Shown piece by piece: positions 33,187-42,067 of a stretch of DNA of 64,000 nt. Each line of letters starts with the position of its first letter. Position 1 is the stretch's first letter. The DNA is from Paracoccus aerius (GTDB taxonomy: Bacteria > Pseudomonadota > Alphaproteobacteria > Rhodobacterales > Rhodobacteraceae): assembly GCF_014656455.1 (NCBI RefSeq), contig NZ_BNCL01000001.1, forward strand, positions 248,001 through 312,000, written 5' to 3'. The translations under genes were made by a program, and so were the position numbers. The notes below the pieces were generated by a model. It had not been told where the DNA came from. It worked only from the letters and a program-made list of their open reading frames with translations, and did not search any database.

Positions 33187-34632
33187 TTATTCTGGATCGG
33201 ACGCGAAGATCAAGCGTTCGTCGCAGGGCGCGATGCGGACGATGTTGGTGCTGCCCGGCACGTTGAAGGGCACGCCGGCGATCACGACCACCTGGCGCTT
33301 CTCGTCGGCGAAGTGGAACTCGCGGGCGGCCCTTGTCGCGTTCACCACGGCTTCCTTGAAACGGCCGAGCTGCGGCGTGATCACGCAATGGGTGCCCCAG
33401 GTCAGGCACATGCGGCGCAGCACCGATTCGACATGGGTCAGCGCGATGATCGGCACGCGCGGCCGTTCGCGGGCCACCAGGCTGGCCGTCTTGCCCGACT
33501 GGCTGAAGGCGCAGATCGCGGCGATGTCGGTCGTTTCGGCGATCTCACGCGCCGCGGTCACGATGGCATCTGCCACGGTGTGCAGCTTGTTCTGGCGCGA
33601 CGCCTCGATGATGGCGCGATAGTTGCCATCCGCCTCGACCGAGCGGGCGACGTTGTCCATCGTGCGGACGGCCTCGATCGGATAGGAACCGGCGGCGCTT
33701 TCGGCCGAAAGCATCACGGCATCCGCGCCTTCGTAGATGGCATTGGCAACGTCGCTGACCTCGGCCCGCGTAGGCATGGGGCTTTCGATCATCGATTCCA
33801 GCATCTGGGTCGCAACGATGACCGGCTTGGCCGCCGACCGGCACTTGCGCACCAGCCGTTTCTGGATGGGCGGGACCGAATGGATGGGCAGTTCAACCCC
33901 CAGGTCGCCGCGGGCAACCATGATCCCGTCGGACACGGCAAGGATCTCGTCAAAGGCATCGACGGCCGCCGGTTTCTCGATCTTCGACAGGATCGCGGCG
34001 CGGTTCCTGGCAAGGGAGCGGGCTTCCTCGACATCGGCCGCGCGCTGGACGAAGGACAGGGCCAGCCAGTCCACGCCCAACTGGCATGCAAACTCCAGAT
34101 CCGCACGGTCCTTGTCGGACAACGCGGCAAGGGGCAGCACCACGTCAGGGACATTCACGCCCTTGCGGTCGCTGATCGTGCCGCCGACAGTGACGGTGCA
34201 ATCGGCGAAGTCGGGGCCGCAGTCATCCACGCGCAGGCGGATCTTGCCGTCGTTGACCAGAAGATTGCTGCCTGGAACAAGGGCCGCAAAGATTTCCCGG
34301 TGGGGCAACTGGACGCGATGGGAATCGCCCGGCGCCGGGTCCAGGTCGAAGCGGAAGCGGTTCCCTTCCTCCAGATCGCAGGCGCCCGAGGCGAACTGAC
34401 CCACGCGCAGCTTCGGTCCCTGGAGGTCGGCCAGAATGGCAATGGGGCGGCCGGTCTCGGCCTCGACCTCGCGGATCGCGTCATAGCGGTCGCGGTGGTC
34501 GGCGTGGCTGCCATGGCTCATGTTCAGGCGGAAGACGTCTGCGCCGGTCTCGAACAGCGCACGGATCATGTCCTTGGTGCTGGAAGCCGGTCCCAGGGTT
34601 GCCACGATCTTGACGTTGCGATGTCGTCTCAT
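33187..34632 (-). CDS. pyk: Pyruvate kinase
   Basis: 481 residues. The N-terminal KIVATLGPAS, the active-site region with ILSKIEKPAA and MVARGDLGVELP near residues 220-245, and the Mg/K-binding MLSAESAAGSYP are all intact. The C-terminal regulatory domain follows. It converts phosphoenolpyruvate and ADP to pyruvate and ATP. It heads a minus-strand run pyk, small membrane protein, rpmI, rplT. Divergent from the N-formylglutamate amidohydrolase gene. Confidence 0.97.
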   Translation of the reverse strand: MRRHRNVKIVATLGPASSTKDMIRALFETGADVFRLNMSHGSHADHRDRYDAIREVEAETGRPIAILADLQGPKLRVGQFASGACDLEEGNRFRFDLDPAPGDSHRVQLPHREIFAALVPGSNLLVNDGKIRLRVDDCGPDFADCTVTVGGTISDRKGVNVPDVVLPLAALSDKDRADLEFACQLGVDWLALSFVQRAADVEEARSLARNRAAILSKIEKPAAVDAFDEILAVSDGIMVARGDLGVELPIHSVPPIQKRLVRKCRSAAKPVIVATQMLESMIESPMPTRAEVSDVANAIYEGADAVMLSAESAAGSYPIEAVRTMDNVARSVEADGNYRAIIEASRQNKLHTVADAIVTAAREIAETTDIAAICAFSQSGKTASLVARERPRVPIIALTHVESVLRRMCLTWGTHCVITPQLGRFKEAVVNATRAAREFHFADEKRQVVVIAGVPFNVPGSTNIVRIAPCDERLIFASDPE

Positions 34633-34745
34633 TCCTGCGCCCTTCTTCTGTTTGCGCTAACTATGGTCCAGATCGCCTGTCGCTGCAACTGGCGTCCGCA
34701 GACACCTTCGCATAGACATCGCCGGACATGAAGGATCACCGACCG

Positions 34746-35486
34746 ATGACTGAACGCGCCTTCTGGACCGAGGGCGAGGATCGCCCCTCCCGCTGGCTGA
34801 TCACCTGCGACCATGCGACGAACCGCGTCCCCGACTGGATCGGCGGCGGCAGCCTGGGCATCGCGCCCGAGGATATGGCCCGCCACATCGCCTATGACGT
34901 GGGCGCTGCCGGCTTGGCATCGCGCCTGGCTGCGCTGATGGATGCCTCTGCGATCTTCTCCGACTTCTCGCGCCTGGTGATCGACCCCAACCGGGGCGAG
35001 GACGACCCGACGCTGCTGATGCGCCTTTACGACGGCACGGTCATACCCGCCAACAAGAACGCCGACGCGGCCGAACGCCAGCGGCGGCTGGAACGGCTGC
35101 ACCGCCCCTATCACGCGGCCCTGGGGCGGCTGGCCGACGGGCACCCGGCACGGTGCATCTGCGCCGTCCACAGCTTCACCCCGCAGTTGCGCGGGCGCCC
35201 GATGCGGCCGTGGCAGGTGGGCATCCTTTATTCCTGGCAAGACATCCGGCTGGGTCCGCCGCTGGTCCAGGCCTGCCGGCAGGCAGGATGGATCACCGGC
35301 GAAAATCAGCCCTATGACGGCCACCTGGAGGGGGATTCGATCGACCGCCACGCGCTGAGGCAGGGCCGGCCGAACGTGCTGATCGAGGTGCGCAACGACC
35401 TGATCGCGGACCAGTCGGGTCAGGCGGAATGGGCCGCGCGGTTGGCCCCGGTGATTGCGGCGACGCTGGCTGCGACCGGGCTTTGA
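34746..35486 (+). CDS. N-formylglutamate amidohydrolase-family protein
   Basis: 246 residues. It has the family's CDHATNRVP near residue 23, DVGAAG near 53, and the late HSFTP and LIEVRNDLI motifs that surround the metal-binding histidines and glutamate. Such enzymes hydrolyse N-formylglutamate or related formyl-amino acids; without hut genes nearby the substrate is uncertain. I prefer the ATG at 34746, preceded by AAGGA at ten bases, over an in-frame ATG at 34728 with no ribosome site. Confidence 0.87.
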   Translation: MTERAFWTEGEDRPSRWLITCDHATNRVPDWIGGGSLGIAPEDMARHIAYDVGAAGLASRLAALMDASAIFSDFSRLVIDPNRGEDDPTLLMRLYDGTVIPANKNADAAERQRRLERLHRPYHAALGRLADGHPARCICAVHSFTPQLRGRPMRPWQVGILYSWQDIRLGPPLVQACRQAGWITGENQPYDGHLEGDSIDRHALRQGRPNVLIEVRNDLIADQSGQAEWAARLAPVIAATLAATGL

Positions 35487-35490
35487 CAGC

Positions 35491-37755
35491 CTAGCCGCAT
35501 TTCGAATGGCCGCAATTCGGGCAGGTCATGCAGCCTTCGTTCATGCGCATCCCGTATTGGCCGCAGTTCGGGCAGGCCGGTCCCAGCGGCCGTTCGCCCA
35601 CGGCCACGGCCTCGACCTGCGGATCCGACTTCAAGCCCATCCCCTCGCCTGCCAGGAAGCCGATGTCGATCATGTGCCGCTCGATCACGCCGCCGATCGC
35701 GGCCAGGATCGAGGGGACGTAGCGCCCGTTCATCCAGGCCCCGCCGCGCGGATCGAAGACGGCCTTCAACTCCTCGACCACAAAGCTGACGTCGCCGCCG
35801 CGCCGGAAGACGGCGCTGATCATCCGCGTCAGGGCGACGGTCCAGGCGAAATGCTCCATGTTCTTCGAGTTGATGAAGATCTCGAACGGGCGGCGATGGC
35901 CCGACTGGATGATGTCGTTGATGGTGATGTAGATCGCGTGTTCGCTGGCCGGCCATTTCAGCTTGTAGGTCGCACCCTCAAGCGACGCCGGCCGGTCCAG
36001 CGGTTCGGTCAGATAGACGACGTCGGCACCATTGTCGGCGTGCGGCGCGGCCTCGGCCGTTTCGCTGACCGACAGGACGCTGCCGGTGACGTCGTTGGGG
36101 CGATAGGTCGTGCAGCCCTTGCAGCCCAGATCCCAGGCTGACAGGTAGACATCCTTGAAGTCCGCGAACGAGATGTCGGCAGGGCAGTTGATCGTCTTCG
36201 AGATCGAGCTGTCCACCCATTCCTGCGCCGCCGCCTGCATGGCCACGTGATCCTGCGGCGCAAGCGTCTGGGCATTCACGAAATGATCCGGCAGGTCTGC
36301 CTCGCCATGCATGTCGCGCCACATCTGGACGGCGTAATCGACGACCTCCTCCTCGGTCCGGCTGCCGTCCTTTTGCAGGACCTTGCGGGTATAAGCATAG
36401 GCGAAGACCGGCTCGATGCCCGAGCTGACATTGCCCGCATAAAGGCTGATCGTCCCGGTCGGTGCGATCGAGGTCAGCAAGGCGTTGCGGATGCCGTGCC
36501 GCGCGACGGCCTCGCGCACGTCGGCGTCCATCCGTCGCATGAAGCCGGATGCCAGGAAGGCGTCGCGGTCGAACAGCGGAAAGAAACCCTTCTCTCGCGC
36601 CAGATCGGCGCTTGCCAGATAGGCGGACCGCGCGATGGCGCGCATCCATGCGCGGGTCTGGTCTACTGCGTCCGCCGCGCCGTAACGCAGCCCCAGCATC
36701 AGCAGCGCGTCGGCAAGGCCCGTCACGCCAAGGCCGATGCGGCGCTTGGCCTGCGCCTCGGCCGCCTGCTGGGGCAGCGGAAAGCGCGAGGCATCGACAA
36801 CATTGTCCATCATCCGCACGGCCACGCGAACCAGGTCGTCAAGCGCCGCCATGTCCAGACGGGCCTTGGGGGTGAACGGGTCGGATACCAGCCGAGCCAG
36901 GTTGACCGATCCCAGCAGGCAGGCCCCATAGGGCGGCAGGGGCTGTTCGCCGCAGGGATTGGTGGCGCTGATCGTTTCCGCGTAGTGCAGGTTGTTCTGC
37001 TGGTTGATGCGGTCGATGAAGATCACGCCGGGTTCAGCGTAATCATAGGTTGCGCGCATGATCCGGTTCCACAGGTCGCGCGCCTGAACAGTGCGGTAGA
37101 CCTTGCCGCCAAAGACCAGATCCCATGCCCCATCGGCCTTGACCGCGTCCATCAAGGGATCCGTCACCAGAACCGACAGGTTGAACATCCGCAGCCGCGC
37201 GCGGTCCTGCTTGGCCGCGATGAAATCCTCGATATCGGGGTGGTCGCAGCGCATGGTGGCCATCATCGCGCCGCGGCGCGAACCAGCCGACATGATCGTG
37301 CGGCACATCGAATCCCATACATCCATGAAGGACAGCGGCCCCGAGGCGTCGGCGCCCACGCCCTTCACCTCGGCCCCCTTGGGGCGCAGGGTGCTGAAGT
37401 CATAGCCGATGCCGCCGCCCTGCTGCATTGTCAGCGCCGCTTCTTTCAAAGCGTCGAAGATGCCGCCCATGCTGTCCTGGATGGTGCCCATGACGAAGCA
37501 GTTGAACAGGGTAACCGACCGGCCCGTCCCTGCGCCCGCAAGGATTCGGCCCGCGGGCAGGAACTTGAAGTCCTGCAATGCGGCATAAAAGCGGTCTTCC
37601 CATTCGGCCGGGCTTGCCTCGACCTGGGCCAGATCGCGTGCAACGCGGCGCCAGCTATCTTCGACCGTCGCGTCGAGGGCATGGCCCTCGGTGTCTTTCA
37701 GGCGGTACTTCATGTCCCAGATCTGTTCGGCAATGGGCGCGGCAAAGCGGGTCAT
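35491..37755 (-). CDS. nrdJ: Adenosylcobalamin-dependent (class II) ribonucleotide reductase
   Basis: 754 residues. It has catalytic cysteines in the barrel (FNCFVMG near residue 85 and NPCGEQPLPPYGACLLGSVN near residue 290), a radical-transfer region near GTISLYAGN, and a C-terminal cysteine-rich tail with CPNCGQ and CPNCGHSKCG, typical of class II enzymes of this size. It makes deoxynucleotides using vitamin B12. The control region holds a DnaA box overlapping a candidate NrdR box, and nrdR is in the window. No nrdAB or nrdDG is present here. Confidence 0.97.
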   Translation of the reverse strand: MTRFAAPIAEQIWDMKYRLKDTEGHALDATVEDSWRRVARDLAQVEASPAEWEDRFYAALQDFKFLPAGRILAGAGTGRSVTLFNCFVMGTIQDSMGGIFDALKEAALTMQQGGGIGYDFSTLRPKGAEVKGVGADASGPLSFMDVWDSMCRTIMSAGSRRGAMMATMRCDHPDIEDFIAAKQDRARLRMFNLSVLVTDPLMDAVKADGAWDLVFGGKVYRTVQARDLWNRIMRATYDYAEPGVIFIDRINQQNNLHYAETISATNPCGEQPLPPYGACLLGSVNLARLVSDPFTPKARLDMAALDDLVRVAVRMMDNVVDASRFPLPQQAAEAQAKRRIGLGVTGLADALLMLGLRYGAADAVDQTRAWMRAIARSAYLASADLAREKGFFPLFDRDAFLASGFMRRMDADVREAVARHGIRNALLTSIAPTGTISLYAGNVSSGIEPVFAYAYTRKVLQKDGSRTEEEVVDYAVQMWRDMHGEADLPDHFVNAQTLAPQDHVAMQAAAQEWVDSSISKTINCPADISFADFKDVYLSAWDLGCKGCTTYRPNDVTGSVLSVSETAEAAPHADNGADVVYLTEPLDRPASLEGATYKLKWPASEHAIYITINDIIQSGHRRPFEIFINSKNMEHFAWTVALTRMISAVFRRGGDVSFVVEELKAVFDPRGGAWMNGRYVPSILAAIGGVIERHMIDIGFLAGEGMGLKSDPQVEAVAVGERPLGPACPNCGQYGMRMNEGCMTCPNCGHSKCG

Positions 37756-37782
37756 GGCGGCTTCCTTGGGGCGGCGGAGAAG

Positions 37783-37797
37783 TTATCCACAAGATAT
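37783..37797. promoter_or_regulatory. Overlapping DnaA box and NrdR-like box before nrdJ
   Basis: TTATCCACA at 37783-37791 is a perfect consensus DnaA box. It overlaps CCACAAGATAT at 37787-37797, whose first nine bases are repeated exactly upstream of nrdR. Located 28-42 bases before the nrdJ start codon, in core-promoter range. DnaA and NrdR control of nrd genes is established in E. coli. Confidence 0.55.
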
Positions 37798-37824
37798 GGG
37801 CTTTCGCCACAGCCGATCAAGCGA

Positions 37825-38688
37825 TCAGATCCGAAGCCCCTGGCGCACCGCATCCTCGGCGGCGGTGGAAAGCGTCTTTCGGCTTTGCCCCACGACCGGG
37901 ATCGGGTCATGCATCACCACCGTCACGCATCCCTGCCGGCGCATGGCCAAGACCGCCAGCAGATGCGGGCCCAGATCCATGTCGCCCCACCAGCCGTAGA
38001 AGCGGGGATCGGCCCCCTGCGGGGCGCGATAGACGGCGCTGACCGGCTGGATGGCCAGCCCTTCCGGCAGCGCGGGGTCCAGAAAGCCCTGGAACAGCGT
38101 GGGCTTGAAGGGCAGCATCCGCAGCCCGTCGGTCGAGGTGCCCTCGGGGAAGAACAGCAGCCGGTGGCCAGCGCGGACGCGTGCGGCGAATTCCTGTGCC
38201 TGGGCCTGGGCAAGCCGGGGGTCGCGGATCACGAAATGGGTGTTGGTGACGCGCGTCAGGATGTTGATTCCGGGCCAGCCCGCGACCTCGGCCTTGCTGA
38301 CGAAGAAGACCGGCATCGCGGCGTTCAGGACCAGGATGTCCAGCCAGCTTGAATGGTTCGCGACCACAGCACCGGGGCCGCGCATCGGGCGCCCGACGCG
38401 CCGCCAGCGGATGCCCATGCAGGCCAGGACCATGCGGCAGACCCATTGCACATGCGGCCCCGTCCAGGGACGGCGCTGACCGTGGAACAGCCGCTCGATC
38501 CCTCGCAACGGCAGGATCAGCAGCACGCCCAGCAGCAGAACGAGGATGGCCCCGGAACCGCGCCGCAGCACGCGCAGCCAGTCTCGCAGCCCTTCGGGAC
38601 GCGACATCGGCGGCGGAACATCGTCGTGCCATGCAGGCACGGTCCCGGCAGGCTGGGGCTGGGCAGGTTCGGGTGACGGGGCGTTCAT
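37825..38688 (-). CDS. olsA: Lysophospholipid/lyso-ornithine lipid O-acyltransferase
   Basis: 287 residues. The PlsC-family acyltransferase motif NHSSWLD (HX4D) lies near residue 112 and FPEGTSTDG near residue 175, with an N-terminal membrane helix around residues 45-65. Adjacent to and overlapping olsB by four bases (ATGA), it most likely completes ornithine-lipid synthesis by adding the second acyl chain. A parallel role as 1-acyl-glycerol-3-phosphate acyltransferase, known for such proteins in Rhodobacter, is possible. Confidence 0.88.
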   Translation of the reverse strand: MNAPSPEPAQPQPAGTVPAWHDDVPPPMSRPEGLRDWLRVLRRGSGAILVLLLGVLLILPLRGIERLFHGQRRPWTGPHVQWVCRMVLACMGIRWRRVGRPMRGPGAVVANHSSWLDILVLNAAMPVFFVSKAEVAGWPGINILTRVTNTHFVIRDPRLAQAQAQEFAARVRAGHRLLFFPEGTSTDGLRMLPFKPTLFQGFLDPALPEGLAIQPVSAVYRAPQGADPRFYGWWGDMDLGPHLLAVLAMRRQGCVTVVMHDPIPVVGQSRKTLSTAAEDAVRQGLRI

Positions 38689-39494
38689 TGAGGCTGCCAG
38701 CGGCTTTCGTAGAACTGGCGGTGCTTGTCGGACATGGCCTTCGTGTCCATCAGCAGGAAGACGTCGGTCGTGTTGAAGGCGCGGTCGATGAACGCCCCCT
38801 CGCCCACCATGCCGCCAAGGCGGAGATAGGCCTTGATAAGCGCGGGCATCCCGATCAGCGCCTCTCGCCGGTCAAGACGGTCGGCGGGGATCAGGTCCAT
38901 GCGGTGGAACCCCTGCGGCCGGGCGCGGGGGCGCAGGTCTGCGGGGGCGAGGTGGTGATGGTGCAGCCAACTGAGCGAGGGCGCCAGCATCGCCGGGTCG
39001 GTGCCGTGGAAACTGGCGACGCCGAACAGGATCTGGATACCGTGATCCAGCACGTAATCCGCAAGGGCGTTCCACATCAGGAACACGCCTGCCCCGCCAC
39101 GGCAGGCCGGATCGACACAAGACCGGCCCAGTTCCAGCACCGGCCGCCCACTGTCGCGCAGCGGCGTCAGGTCATATTCAGCGTCGCAGTAGAACCGGCC
39201 GAACCGTTCAGCCTGGTCGCCGCGCAGCAGCCGATAGACGCCCACCACATGGTCCAGATCCTCGGCGGAACGGCGGTTGTCGATGAGGCACAGGTGATCG
39301 ACGACCGGATCGAACTCGTCGCGTTCCAGCCGAAGATCGTGATCGACCATCGCGCCATCGCCGCCCAGTTCCTCGATGAAAACGCGATAGCGCAGGCGCT
39401 GCGCGGCCAGAAGGTCCTGTTCCGACACCGCAAGGCGGATATCGAAGAAGGACGGTTCAGAGGTCGGGCGGGCGGCTGCGGCTGACATCGGCAT
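38685..39494 (-). CDS. olsB: L-ornithine N-alpha-acyltransferase OlsB
   Basis: 269 residues. GNAT-like acyl-ACP acyltransferase family: LRYRVFIEELG near residue 35, the ELGRSCVDPACRGG box near 130, and GVASFHGTDP near 160. It transfers a 3-hydroxyacyl chain to ornithine, the first step of ornithine-lipid formation, often favoured in phosphate limitation. ATG at 39494 sits four bases after AGAGGG; ATG at 39488 is an alternative. The stop overlaps the olsA start, giving a two-gene operon. Confidence 0.9.
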   Translation of the reverse strand: MPMSAAAARPTSEPSFFDIRLAVSEQDLLAAQRLRYRVFIEELGGDGAMVDHDLRLERDEFDPVVDHLCLIDNRRSAEDLDHVVGVYRLLRGDQAERFGRFYCDAEYDLTPLRDSGRPVLELGRSCVDPACRGGAGVFLMWNALADYVLDHGIQILFGVASFHGTDPAMLAPSLSWLHHHHLAPADLRPRARPQGFHRMDLIPADRLDRREALIGMPALIKAYLRLGGMVGEGAFIDRAFNTTDVFLLMDTKAMSDKHRQFYESRWQPQ

Positions 39495-39520
39495 CGGACC
39501 CTCTCTAGGGGCGGCGGCCG

Positions 39521-39537
39521 TGCATTGCAACAATGCA
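39521..39537. promoter_or_regulatory. Inverted repeat upstream of olsB
   Basis: TGCATTG, CAA, CAATGCA: perfect 7-base arms centred 35 bases upstream of the olsB ATG. It does not look like a Pho box. Candidate operator for the olsBA operon. Confidence 0.35.
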
Positions 39538-39579
39538 GCAGCGGAACCGTCGCGACGAGCCGTCCGTCAAAGACTGCTT

Positions 39580-39613
39580 GCGGAAAACAATCAATGGTTG
39601 CAATCGTTTCCGC
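39580..39613 (-). terminator. Weak hairpin after the DUF3553 gene
   Basis: GCGGAAA and TTTCCGC arms with a 20-base interior, starting eight bases past the stop at 39622. No U-tract is visible on the minus strand. Confidence 0.3.
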
Positions 39614-39621
39614 ATGACGCC

Positions 39622-39801
39622 CTAGCTGCCATGTGACCAGACGATATCCAGCGACACCCGCCTGCCGTCGATGACCTGCTTTCCCGCCTCGGCGAAATTG
39701 ACCGTGATGCGGTCGCCGATGCGGGATTGCACCTGCCCCTCGCCCCATTCTGGCGCGCCGGGGTGGCGGACGATCATGCCGGGTTCAAGGATCTCGTTCA
39801 C
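39622..39801 (-). CDS. DUF3553 family small protein
   Basis: 59 residues from a GTG at 39801, preceded by AGGGGG at six bases. It matches the short DUF3553 family: NEILEPGMIVRHP, then GEGQVQSRIGDRITVNFAEAGKQVI. The fold resembles a small beta-barrel of the CarD/Tudor kind, but no function is established. It is divergent from chpT with 38 bases between the starts. Confidence 0.85.
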   Translation of the reverse strand: MNEILEPGMIVRHPGAPEWGEGQVQSRIGDRITVNFAEAGKQVIDGRRVSLDIVWSHGS

Positions 39802-39839
39802 GGGCAGCCCCCTTGTGACTTTGTGAAAGGTAATGCCGC

Positions 39840-40463
39840 ATGATCCAGGATACAACGCGCATCGCGCAGCCCGATCTGGCGCAACTGCTGGGTTCGCGGC
39901 TGTGCCATGACCTCGTCTCGCCCCTGGGCGCGATCGGGAACGGGGTCGAGCTGCTGGAGATGTCGAACGACTTTCCCGGCATCGGGGCCAGCCCCGAGTT
40001 GAAGCTGATCGCCGAATCCGTGGCATCGGCGCGGGCGCGGATCCAGCTGTTCCGTGTGGCCTTCGGGCAGGCGCAGGGCGATCAGCGCATGTCGCGCGCG
40101 GGACTTGCGCAACTGCTGGACGGATTTTCAGGCCAGGGCCGCCTGCGCGTGACGCTGGAGGCCGAAGGCGACTTTGCCAGGATCGAGCTGCGCATGATCA
40201 TGCTGGCGATGATGTGCATGGAAAGCGCCCTGCCCTGGGGCGGCAGGGTCACGATCACCCATGCTGGCAGCGCCTGGCGGCTGAGCGGCGAGGCCGAGCG
40301 GGTCAAGCAGGATCCGTCCCTGTGGGCTTGGTTGGGCGGCGCCGATCCGCGCAGCCCAGCACCGTCCGAGGTTCACTTCGCCCTGCTTGCCCAGGCACTT
40401 GCCGCTGCCGGCCGCAGGGCCGAGTGGGATCTGGACGAGAAAGGCGCCAGGATCGCCTTCTGA
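39840..40463 (+). CDS. chpT: Histidine phosphotransferase ChpT
   Basis: 207 residues. The dimerisation and phosphotransfer helix carries His23 in GSRLCHDLVSPLGAIGNGVELLE, the hallmark of ChpT. The C-terminal domain has a degenerate histidine-kinase ATPase fold without nucleotide-binding boxes. It relays phosphate from CckA to CtrA. ctrA and sciP lie 15 kb away in this window; cckA is not visible. Confidence 0.93.
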   Translation: MIQDTTRIAQPDLAQLLGSRLCHDLVSPLGAIGNGVELLEMSNDFPGIGASPELKLIAESVASARARIQLFRVAFGQAQGDQRMSRAGLAQLLDGFSGQGRLRVTLEAEGDFARIELRMIMLAMMCMESALPWGGRVTITHAGSAWRLSGEAERVKQDPSLWAWLGGADPRSPAPSEVHFALLAQALAAAGRRAEWDLDEKGARIAF

Positions 40464-40485
40464 TCCAGCCCCTTTCTTGGCCGGA

Positions 40486-41742
40486 TCAGGCGCGGACCGT
40501 CCCGTCGCCCTTCACCAGATATTTGAAGCTGGTCAGTTGCTCGGCCCCCACCGGGCCGCGCGCGTGCATCTTGCCGGTGGCGATGCCGATCTCGGCGCCC
40601 ATGCCGAACTCGCCGCCGTCGGCGAATTGGGTCGAGGCATTGTGCATCAGGATCGCGCTGTCCAGGCCGGCGAAGAAGCGCCGCGCGGTGGCCTCGTCCT
40701 CGGTCAGGATCGATTCGGTGTGCTGGCTGCCATAGCGGCGGATATGGGCAATGGCCCCGTCGACGCCATCGACCAGCTTCGCGGCCATGATCATGTCCAG
40801 GAACTCTTGCCCGAAATCATCGGGCTGCGCGGCGACGGTGCCGGGGATGCGGGCCAGATCGCCCTCGGCCCGGACCTCGACCCCGGCGGCCAGAAGCGCC
40901 TGCACCAGATCCGGGCCGTGGGCGTCGAAATAGCTGCGGTCGATCAGCAGGCATTCTGCGGCGCCGCAGATGCCGGTGCGCCGCGTCTTGGCATTCAGGA
41001 CCACGCGCCGGGCCTTTTCGGGATCGGCCTTTGCATCGACATAGATGTGGCAGATGCCTTCCAGATGCGCGAAGACGGGAACGCGCGCCTGCTGCTGGAC
41101 AAGGCCCACCAGTCCCTTGCCGCCCCGCGGGATGATCACGTCGATAAGGCCCTGGGCCTGCAGCATGGCGCTGACGGCGGCGCGGTCGCGGGTGGGGACA
41201 AGCTGGATGGCAGCCTCGGGCAGGTCCGCCTGGCGCAGACCTTCGACCATGCAGGCATGGATCGCCTGGCTGGAATGCAGGCTTTCGGAACCGCCCCGCA
41301 GGATGACGGCATTTCCCGACTTCAGCGCAAGGGCGCCCGCGTCGGCGGTGACGTTGGGACGGCTTTCATATATGACCCCGATCACACCGATGGGGGTGCG
41401 GACCCGCTGGATGTGCAGCCCGCTGGGACGGTCCCATTCGGCCACCACCTCTCCCACCGGGTCGGGCTGCTGGGCCACTGCGCGAAGCCCGTCCTCGATC
41501 CCCTTAAGGCGGCTTTCGTCCAGGCGCAGGCGATCCAGCATCGAATCGGCCAAGCCCTTGTCGCGTCCGAATTGCATGTCCCTGGCATTCGCCGCCAGCA
41601 CCGCCTCGTGGCTGGCCGCCAAGGCATCGGCTGCGGCGATCAGGGCGGTGCGCTTGGCTTCAGGGCTTGCCTGCGCAAGTTCGATCGCGGCGCTGCGCGC
41701 GGCATTGCCCAAGGTTTCGATCAGCGCGGTTGAATCAGTCAT
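40486..41742 (-). CDS. proA: Glutamate-5-semialdehyde dehydrogenase (gamma-glutamyl phosphate reductase)
   Basis: 418 residues, aldehyde dehydrogenase superfamily. The catalytic cysteine lies in [14 protein letters not shown] near residue 252, with IPRGGKGLV and the terminal [17 protein letters not shown] of ProA. It makes glutamate semialdehyde in proline synthesis. proB, usually its neighbour, is not in the window. Two tRNA-Asp genes follow upstream on the same strand. Confidence 0.97.
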   Translation of the reverse strand: MTDSTALIETLGNAARSAAIELAQASPEAKRTALIAAADALAASHEAVLAANARDMQFGRDKGLADSMLDRLRLDESRLKGIEDGLRAVAQQPDPVGEVVAEWDRPSGLHIQRVRTPIGVIGVIYESRPNVTADAGALALKSGNAVILRGGSESLHSSQAIHACMVEGLRQADLPEAAIQLVPTRDRAAVSAMLQAQGLIDVIIPRGGKGLVGLVQQQARVPVFAHLEGICHIYVDAKADPEKARRVVLNAKTRRTGICGAAECLLIDRSYFDAHGPDLVQALLAAGVEVRAEGDLARIPGTVAAQPDDFGQEFLDMIMAAKLVDGVDGAIAHIRRYGSQHTESILTEDEATARRFFAGLDSAILMHNASTQFADGGEFGMGAEIGIATGKMHARGPVGAEQLTSFKYLVKGDGTVRA

Positions 41743-41823
41743 GCCCTATCCCCTGCCCGATGTTGCAGCGGCCTTGTCTTAGCGAAGATCGGGAGAGGGC
41801 GTTAGACCCAAAAGGCAATGAAA

Positions 41824-41900
41824 TGGCGCGGTTGACGGGGCTCGAACCCGCGACCCCCGGCGTGACAGGCCGGTACTCTAACCAACTGAGCTACAACCGC
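41824..41900 (-). tRNA. tRNA-Asp (GTC), copy 1
   Basis: 77 nucleotides including an encoded CCA. The acceptor stem GCGGTTG pairs with CAACCGC, the anticodon loop is CTGTCAC with anticodon GTC, and the T arm contains GGTTCGAGCC. Identical to the copy at 41924-42000. As tRNA-Asp it should be a substrate of the GluQ enzyme encoded at 17.8 kb. Confidence 0.97.
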
Positions 41901-41923
41901 GCATTTCATGGCGATGGTGTGTG

Positions 41924-42000
41924 TGGCGCGGTTGACGGGGCTCGAACCCGCGACCCCCGGCGTGACAGGCCGGTACTCTAACCAACTGAGCTACAACCGC
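41924..42000 (-). tRNA. tRNA-Asp (GTC), copy 2
   Basis: Exact 77-base duplicate of the neighbouring tRNA-Asp, 23 bases apart, same strand, CCA encoded. A tandem duplication; the two are probably processed from one precursor. Confidence 0.97.
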
Positions 42001-42067
42001 ACACTCACCACCCCGACCAGATCGCCCGCCGGGGTGAGGGGCGGTTTACGCAGACCGATCGCCCCCG

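Noticed and set aside
36247..38352. 701-codon plus-strand frame opposite nrdJ and olsA
   Set aside because: Shadow of two well-supported genes, histidine- and glutamine-rich without domains.
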